The position numbers and the translations under genes are program-made. The notes below the pieces were generated by a model. That model made no database searches. It was not told the DNA's origin and saw only the letters and a program-made list of their open reading frames with translations. This document shows, one piece after another, positions 44,101 to 53,100 of a stretch of 64,000 nt of DNA. The first letter of the stretch is position 1. Each line of letters begins with the position of its first letter. Origin of the DNA: Ditylenchus dipsaci (Eukaryota; Nematoda; Chromadorea; Rhabditida; Anguinidae); NCBI GenBank assembly GCA_004194705.1, contig SADC01000841.1:124001-188000 (forward strand). Direction: 5' to 3'.

Positions 44101-47100
44101 CTCTTGATTTAGTGTACCTTTTTTGAAAATTAGGACACAATAAATCGAGAGGCGGCGGTCTTTTTTGAAAAAGCTATTCTCAATTTAAGAAACCACTGGC
44201 ACAATCGGAACTGTTGTTATATTTAAGATTAGGCTAACTCAAGACAACTGGCAAAATCCTTCAAAAGATGGGATAAAAAAAGCGTCGGACCCTAGGCGGG
44301 AACAAACTTCTGGGGCTACACTAAATCGAGAGCGGGCTGTACTAAGTCGGTTAGATGATGAAAAAAACTGGAATTCTTATGAAGATTGTAGACTACAGAA
44401 ACATCAAAAGTGGGAAGAGCAGATAACGTGCAGTCCGGCATGCGGTGTCAAACTGAGAGAAATTTAAAATAAAAGAATTTGATAAGACATAAATGCATTA
44501 AAGCCCAACTAGTAAAATACGGCATTTGAAAATTGAAAAACTAGATCTTCACACACCAACATTTATTCTATTTCAGAACTATGTTCAGCCGTAGAATAGG
44601 AATCATGATGGCTATATTCACACATTTGTCAATGACACTGTTCGTGCTCCTCTTTTTAACCTTTGTCTACACACCCACTAACAATCTCAAAAGTCAACTA
44701 ATACTGGACTACGGAGCCAATAGACTGAAAGGCCTAATAGATGAAGACACGGTCATTTTGGCTACTACAACTCCAACCTAGAAAAACACTCTGAACTGGC
44801 TTTCTACCAGCTGTGGAAGCTGGAATTTTTGTCTATCTTGATTTTCACCATGTTTGCTGTGGTGGTTGTTATTGTGTTGATATTGTATGGCATGCTGATC
44901 AAGCAGATATGGCATGCTATCAACAAAGCTTCAAAGTGAGCTTTGGAAAAATGATTTTTGGTGAAAAAGCTTATTTTTTCAAAATCTTAAAGTTTTTGCA
45001 AATATCCTAGCTTCAAATCTCACTGTATGCACTACAAAAGATAATTAATTAATACTGCTAGCTGTTGTTTTAATAGGAATAAGTACCGTAGGTCATGAAA
45101 ATAACTGCTAGGAAAATAATTGCTAGCTAGCCAGGTGCTCCAGCTTAATAGGGTAGCTAGATGTGTAGAGTATGTGGTAAGTATAGGGTGTTTAAGTACA
45201 GGGTGTTTTTAAAAGTCCCACTACTTTTTAATAGTCAGCAATAAGAGGAGGTTTTAACCAATTTGATTCACAGTAACATTTTTGTACTGGGGATCACTTA
45301 TAAATAAAATTGCTTGAAGCGGCTTTGAAGCAATCAAAGAGATCGAAATTTTTTCTTCAATATAAATTTTCTTCAATATTATAAAAAGATTATGACCGGT
45401 AATATCACCAGTAACATTGGGACGCAACCGACTCGCCAACGCCAAAACTTCTAACTAAAAACTCGCCAGTGAAAAATTCGATTAATTGCCCCCTTGGACC
45501 GGTACGTGACAATTCCCTGCCGCGCCAATTCCCTGCCGACAATTCCTGCCGGACAGTTCCCTGCCGGGGACAATTCCCTGCCGTGCCAATCTCCTGCCGG
45601 GAAATATTGGGATCCGCTTTTTGAAAAAAATATTTTTGGAAATCAGGTTTGGGAACCCGAAAAATGAAGGAAAAAGATTGCTCCAAGTGGAAGACCACTT
45701 GGAGCGAATTTCTGTGGATGAATTCAATGTGGAAATACCAGGTTGTTCTCCTATACAACCTGAGGATAGATAGTTTTATGAGCGTGATTCAACAAAAAAT
45801 GTCTCCTACCACCAGAATTCAAACCTTAAAACCTTTTATTTTTATAATTGATTTATCGAGGATAAATTTACCAGCAATGAATTTACTGCGGATTAATTTC
45901 TATTCGGCGAAAAGTAGGCCAGTTTACATTAATGCTGGCTCGAAAGAGTTCTTCGAGCAACAGGTGTTTTTAATCCTATATTGATATACTGGGGCCAAAA
46001 TGAGTGGGGCCTAAATGAGTAGTAACCGTGAGTGAATCGTCCTAGTGAGTAAATCGTTGTGTCCGTCGCCGAATATCCTGTCTGTTGTAATAGATTTTAT
46101 TCATATTTGTACGTGAAAATATTGTATTCTATTGCTTTCTTTTCGTTTAAAGAGTTATTTGCCATTGTTGCTCGAGTTGGTTCTCAATAAAGATGCAATT
46201 TGTTTAGTAGGGAAATCGATTGGATATGGTTTTACTAGTATATTTTCCCGGCAGGGAATTGTCCGGCAGGGAATTGGCCCCGGCAGGGAATTGGCGCGGC
46301 AGGAAATTGGCGCGGCAGGAAATTGTCCGTGGCCGCCTTGGGACCTGTTATAGGGGCCGTTTAATCGAGTTTTTCGTTGGCGAGTTCTTTGTTGGCGAGT
46401 TTTTCCCATTGCGGAGTTTCCTTTTTATTAAATCTTGGTGATATTTGCAGAAAAGAAAACTAATAGATCGCGTAGAGCAATAGTTTTCATGCTGACATCA
46501 AGAACCATTGTGCCGCTGACCTTGGCTTTATTCCAGTCATGATAGTCAGCCTCTGCTGCATTACTCCATCTGGCTACCTTTTGAGTGTACTGTGCCCTAA
46601 TCTGCACAGCTATATCTCATGGACTGTTCAATTGTTTGGCTACAATCGCCGTATTCGCACCATATAGAAGAGGCCTTTTAAGAGCTTTGTACACATTGTT
46701 GCCCATCAGTATGAGTAACAGGATAGGACTCACGGACTACATAGAAGAGACCAGCTGGCAGGTATACAAACCAAAAGTAGGTATTTTTTAAAATTTTAGG
46801 CAGAATGTGTCAGTTAGCTGATTTATGGGGCTAGCATCAAACCACTTTCAGAAAAAAAGTGTGTGATATAGGGATCGCGGGTCTTGTTGGTAAAACTAGA
46901 GTTGGCATTTGTTATATTTGTCCGGACAATTATCCTATTTTGTCTGGAAAATTGTCCTATTTATCCCGGACCATTGTCCATAACCAAAACTCAGGCGAAA
47001 CTGCAGTTAGTGCAATAAATAATCGGTAAAATCGGAGTCCTCACGATTTTTCAGATTAGACCAACAAAAAACAACTAACGGAAAACTTCAAAATCAGTGT

Positions 47101-50100
47101 GAAAAGTGTGGTACCTAGATGGGACTCGAACTCGAGGGTATGTCGTTAATTAGGACTTAGCACGGCCCCTCAAAAACTGCATTCTAGTGCATTTAAAAAT
47201 AAACAAAACGCCAAGATTTTGAAAGTCTTTTTCAAAATTTATTGGTTTCTTTCTTTTTTTTGCTTTTGCCGTGTAATTTTTTTAGCAAAATATGAATTTT
47301 TCGAAACATAATTACACCATTTCAACCTTCTATGACACATAGCACACCATACACGAAGATGTAAAGCGTCAAATTTCGCTATAAAATAACTAAAGTGCAA
47401 AAAATATCAAAAAGCGAGACTTCAAAACAAAAGCAAAAATTTATCACCAATTCAAGCCAACAACAAATTCACATCAAAACATTTTACTCCAGCATCATAC
47501 ACCGATTCCACAAATTATAGTTTTTCGTGTGAGCTGCAGACCCACACAATTGGGAAATGTGTAACGTACAGCGCTGGCACCACATAATTAAAACAGTCAG
47601 AAGACTTTATTCGCAAATTGCTAATATGGTTCTAAACCTCAAATAGACCAAAGGTTTCTTTATTAAAGATCTCTGCAACGTAAAAACAACAAAACAGTGA
47701 CAACAACCCATAGGCATGATCATGATCTTCTGAGAATTTCTCCTTCTACTTTTCATTCATGCCTTCCACGTTTCAAGCGCCTTCAATGGCCAGAAATATG
47801 ATCTGAAAGCAATTCATGAAAGATCAGGAAGTATTGCAACGTACAAATTAAACCTTTGCAGCGATAAGAGTGTTAGGCTTAGCGTATATCCCGCTTGCAT
47901 CCGTCCGCAAAATTGTTCCCAGATTGTACTAGGCCACTGAATCCTTGAACTCCTCGCAGAAAAGCCCACACGCTTTCTTGTTCTCCCCTTTCAAGTCGGC
48001 TGCAATTATCTAGAAAAAATAAATTTATTGTGTGATTTGCCGACACAAACCTTTTCTACGTCCATCGTAGGGAAGACTTCGCGGAACTTGGCATACACTT
48101 CATCCTGCTGCTTATTCAACCTGAGGCTGCACTTGCACTGTCGCGCGTCCTCCCTAGTGGCTGATGATTCCCTAAACGCAGCTTAAAAAGTAAGGTAAAT
48201 CAGCATACAAAGACGGATCTTGCCTGCCTCCTCTGCTCTTGCGATGGCCTTTTCTTTGACGCTCATCTTGGCACTTCTTGCTTCGACCAGAGCCTTCTTG
48301 CTTCAAAAGTCCTTACAGAGTTAGCTTGCTTTGTTTCCGGGTCTTTCTGCACTGCAGTAGCACGTCTTGTTCGGACCATTAGGCTCGCCTGAAATGGTAA
48401 ACAAATTATACCGAAATAAACGACAGACAAAAAGTGCAAAACCACAGAGTTTTTCGTACAATTTTTATACCAAAATGTAGCCTGTATACTCAGCTACCAA
48501 AAAAGTCAGAACGATTTTTGTAAAGTCAGAATTTTGAAAACTAGAGACCAATCAAAGCAAACAACTGGCATTTTCTCGAGTAAAAATAGGGGTTTTTGGG
48601 TTTTTCATCTAACTTTTGCATAAGGTACCTTAAATTTGCATTTTTGCATACTTCCTTGGTACTAAAATGCAGCAAATTAACTCGTCTATAGGGCCTCCAG
48701 TTGCGTTTCAAAAAATCTGACAAAAAAATGTGCTAGGATCTCAATCAAGTCAACTAAATGAAAAATATCTTTGAAGATTTTTATCGAAATTATTTAAATT
48801 TTGAAATTTTACATGTTTTATGGGCAAGTGATGGCTCATTCGAAAGCCCATAATGCGAGGAATTTTTCGGTTATATGCATGTTAAACTGGAACGGAAAAA
48901 AATCAGATGAGAAGCACAAAACAAAAAAGGTATAAAATTGACCATTATTGATAGTTTTGAGTTTGGCGCCAATTTCTCCTAATGCACTAAGATTCAAATT
49001 TTGAGGGCCGTGTTAGCTGTGTTGCCAAAAATACAATTTTTATTGTTTCAATACAGACTTCAGTTTAGCTAAAAAGTCAACCTCTCGAGTGCATACTACT
49101 AATACTAGTGTCTACATTGTGCCAGACGATCCAGCGGAGAATCGGAAAAAGCAGTTTTTAACAGAGGAGAACACAGCTAACTGTAGTAATCACACAGTAA
49201 AATAGATATCTGTGGATGATAATGGCTTTGAAATAAGAATAGCTTTGAACCTATTTGGAATGACCCAGATTTATTTATTTATACTTGATTTTATTTATTT
49301 GGTGTTTTTCAATAAAAAATTTTGCACCCACCTATGTCTATGGCTTGCTTGAGGCATTCATAAGTCACTTGCACAAGTTTGCGTCTTTCCTCACTTACTT
49401 GGTCTCCAACAAAAAAGGTTTCGTTGAGGTCACCGTGGAAGCCTCTGTGGTAGACTGTCACATCCACTAAAAAATAAAATAAAATACAGTCGACTCTCTC
49501 AATAGTGATCACTCAAAAAGTTCGTTCCACCTAGGGTCCCACACTTCTTTATTCAAAATTCAAAAGCCAGTTGTCTTCGGCTAGTCTAGTCCGGAATATC
49601 GTAAGGATTCCGACTTTGCCGGTCATTTATGTAAATGCAACAGTTTTGCCGAAAAGACCTGCGTCTCTCTCCATGGTGGTCACCTTTTTTGGAAATTAGG
49701 TGATCATTATGGCAAAACGTTGCCATTAACATAAATGACTGGCAAAATCGGAATCCTTGCGATATTTCGGACTAGACTGGCCAAAGATATGGCAAAAGCC
49801 TTCGAAATTTGCGTTTAAAAAAGTGTCGGATCCTAGGTGGAAACGAACTTCTTGGGTGATCATTATGGAGAGAATCGACTGTATTAAATTTTGATGCTGT
49901 TCGGGTACCCCGATATCATGTCGCGATTTAAATTTTTAAGTCGAGTACCCAGACTCAAACACAAAACTGTCTAATAATAAGCCTTCGACCCAACAAACAT
50001 ACCTATGACTGTAAGGTTGTGAGAAAAGTTTTGAAAGGATCTAAAATAATTAACCCTTCTCTTATAGGCTGCATCAGTGTTTCAATAATGACAGTGACAT

Positions 50101-53100
50101 TGACACTCACATGGAAGTGTCAGTGTCACTGTCAGTCACTAATTTTTTGAATGACACTGACAGTGACAATGACACTTCGATGTCAATGTCACTGTGACTG
50201 TAAGTGTGACTGTCATGTGACTGTTAGTGTCACTGTCATACTTATATCGTTGTGACAGTGTCAACGTCATCTTTTTACTGTCACTTTCATGATATCGTTT
50301 TGTTTCCATTCGTTTCCATCTTTTTGTTTTAAATTTTTATTCGCGTAAATACCAACAAATCAAAGGACCAAAACAAATGTGAACAACTAATCGTTTAGAA
50401 CTTAGCGTTCAATAATGCGGATTGAGCCCTGTTTCTGATCTCTCTCGTTGACAATCCAGCTGATAAAAATATTCTTTCTATGGGCGCGCTTGTGTAGCAG
50501 GAACACTCAAAGCTTCCAACGCAAATACGACAAGAGCGTGTAAATCCTATAAAAATGTATCGGCATCTTCAGTCTTGATCATATAACCATACCGTGTTCA
50601 GTCGAGCACACCAATAAGACACCGCATCAATGCCTGCCACGCGAACATTCTAAAGCGCACTCATGATCCACGACTTCGACCGACATGATGATTTGATTCC
50701 TGTTGTTTTTTGATTCCTGTTGTTGAGAAGAATGTCCAAAGTGGCATTAGAGTCTTGACTGCCGGCTTCTTGTGCCACTTTTTCTGATTGTGTCGCGAGC
50801 TACAGCAATATACCGTATTTCTTCTAATAGAAGCCCTCCCCAAAAATGGTACTTTTTAAAATTATTTTTCGCCTGTTCGACCGTTCGACCGACTTTTCAT
50901 TTTTCAGCCCGATGCATGTTATATACAAAAATGTAGCCCAGACTCTCAGCTACATTTTGGCATATTACATGCATCGGGCTTAGAGCTGAAAATTGCTCGA
51001 AAAGGCCTTTTCGGGAGGGCTTCTATTAGAAGAAATACGGTAATGCTGAGTAGTAATAAACTTAATTAAATATACCATTTGATTTATCCATTCTCCTGAC
51101 ATCCTGAACTCTTCATCGCATTGCAATGACATCACCAAACGAGGAATCAATTTGCGCAGATCTAGGAAACAATCACCGTTCACAAAGCGTTTAAGATTAA
51201 ATAAACACAAAGAAAAAATTGAAAGATCAAATAATAATAACACAGTGAAATATCTCAGCAAACATTGAGAAAACATTACAAAAAAATAAGTAGCTGTCAA
51301 ATGAAATAGAGCTAGCGACATAAACTGACGTCAGTAATGTCAGTGTGACACTGACAGTGACACTGACATTGAAGTGTCAGTGTCAGTGTCATTCAAAAAA
51401 CCCGCCACTCAAACTGACACTGTCACTGTCAGTGTCACGAAAAAATTAATCTATTTTTTGTCTTTAAATGTGTTTTTGAGCCATATTTTGTCGACAATTC
51501 GTGTTTCGATCTCAGAAAAACTTATAAAGAATTGAAGGTTAGATTGGCAGGGAAGAAAAGGGAAGAAATCCATCCAAAAAAGGTGGATTAGTCTTCTATT
51601 ACAAATCGGTTTTTAGGGCAATTTTGGAAGGGATTTGGAAATTCTGATATAGATAATGTTAATCCAACTTTTTATTCTACACAAGTTTGTCTGAGATCGC
51701 AACACCGAGTTGTCGACAAAATATGACTCAAAAACCACATTTAAAAAACAAAAGAACTAGTATTAATTCTTTCGTGTCGAGACTATCTCCTTAACAGCTT
51801 TCACCCCTCCTTTAAAAAAATAGATTAAGAGAAAAGGGATCAATTTAATTTTTTTTCAAATTTTAATTCTAAGAGCCACCGACAAATTTTATTGTAATTT
51901 CTATAACTAAATATATTTCTCATCCCAACAGAAAGTCGTTACTTTGGGTGTTTTCCGAGGGTTTCCGACAACCTGATACGATAAGTAAACACTAAATTGT
52001 ATTAAAAAACATACCGTTGCAAAGATCTCCATTCCGCAAGGGTCGAAGGTCTGGATGCCGTGGCAGATGACTAGAAATGAAGGGTTTTACAAATTGTGTT
52101 TCAAAATAAGCAAATGTGCAACTTATACCTTCATTTACAGAAGTGCAGCAACTCTTGGGAAATTTGTAGTAGCCGAGAGGAGAAGGATAACAGTCCCTTC
52201 GATGCAAGCCTTAAATAAATTTGCACGTAATATTGGTTATTACTATAAGTTCCAGGACGCTTGGGGGTGTTTTTTTGACGAAAATGTGTAAATCTGATCT
52301 TTATGTCCAATAATATTTGTTTATAAATTTATGTTTCCATCATCAGAATATAAAAATCGAGAAACTTTTTTTCACTTTTTTGTCTGTCCCCCTGTGGTCA
52401 TTTTTATTTGATAAGCAGTAAACATTCTATATAAGAGACGCTCTTAAGCGTTTGGTTGGTTGTCATTATGGGTACGTATCATTTTCTCAAAAAATCATTC
52501 CTCCGAAAGTATCGTTTTCCGAAAATCAAAATAAAATCAAAATATTGATAGATAGATCCAACATCTTAGCATGTTACATTCACTATATCTGAATAAGCCG
52601 AGAAGAGACTATGTATGCATTTTCGTTAAAGGGCCTCGCTCATCTTCATCCGACAGTTTGTTTGTTATTTTCACAGGTGAATCATCTAATCCTTTCGCGC
52701 CCGGTATCTAGACGATTGATCCCCTCGGACGATTATTTCTTTAAATGAGAGATTACCTGGGATTATTATTCCCAGAATTATAAATTCTCGAATAGAGAAA
52801 TTCGACAATTTTAATAGCGCCTGGGATTGATCATTTGCCAATAAAAAAGGCAATTGGTCTTCACGATAATAAAGGTCATTAATTCCACTTGTTTGAAACT
52901 TTATCTGTAGCCACTGTTACAAACCACCTATTATTAATTCCAAAGTATGTCCACCTACATAAGTTAAAAAAATAGAGTAAGGACAAAGTGTTTAAAAAAC
53001 AGTCCCATACTTCGGAAATGGTGCGTAAGACATTTCTTAGTCCCGGCTAACATACACTGTCCTACCCTGCCTAATCCTAAAAAGGGTAATTACAGCCATA

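Larger units (their letters stand above)
50085..51445 (-). mobile_element. hAT-like element bounded by gacagtgacactg tandem arms
   Basis: Both arms are short tandems of gtcagtgtcactgtcagtgt-like text (50085-50275 and 51330-51445), mutually inverted. Between them, minus-strand transposase pieces are present (listed separately) together with an inserted CCGTATTT hairpin (50813-51040). The outer ends could not be defined because the repeat is itself palindromic. Confidence 0.65.

Noticed and set aside
45254..45758. Minus-strand open frames in chemoreceptor intron 3
   Set aside because: They run through the ggcagggaattg tandem arm and change frame with the modules; no protein signal.
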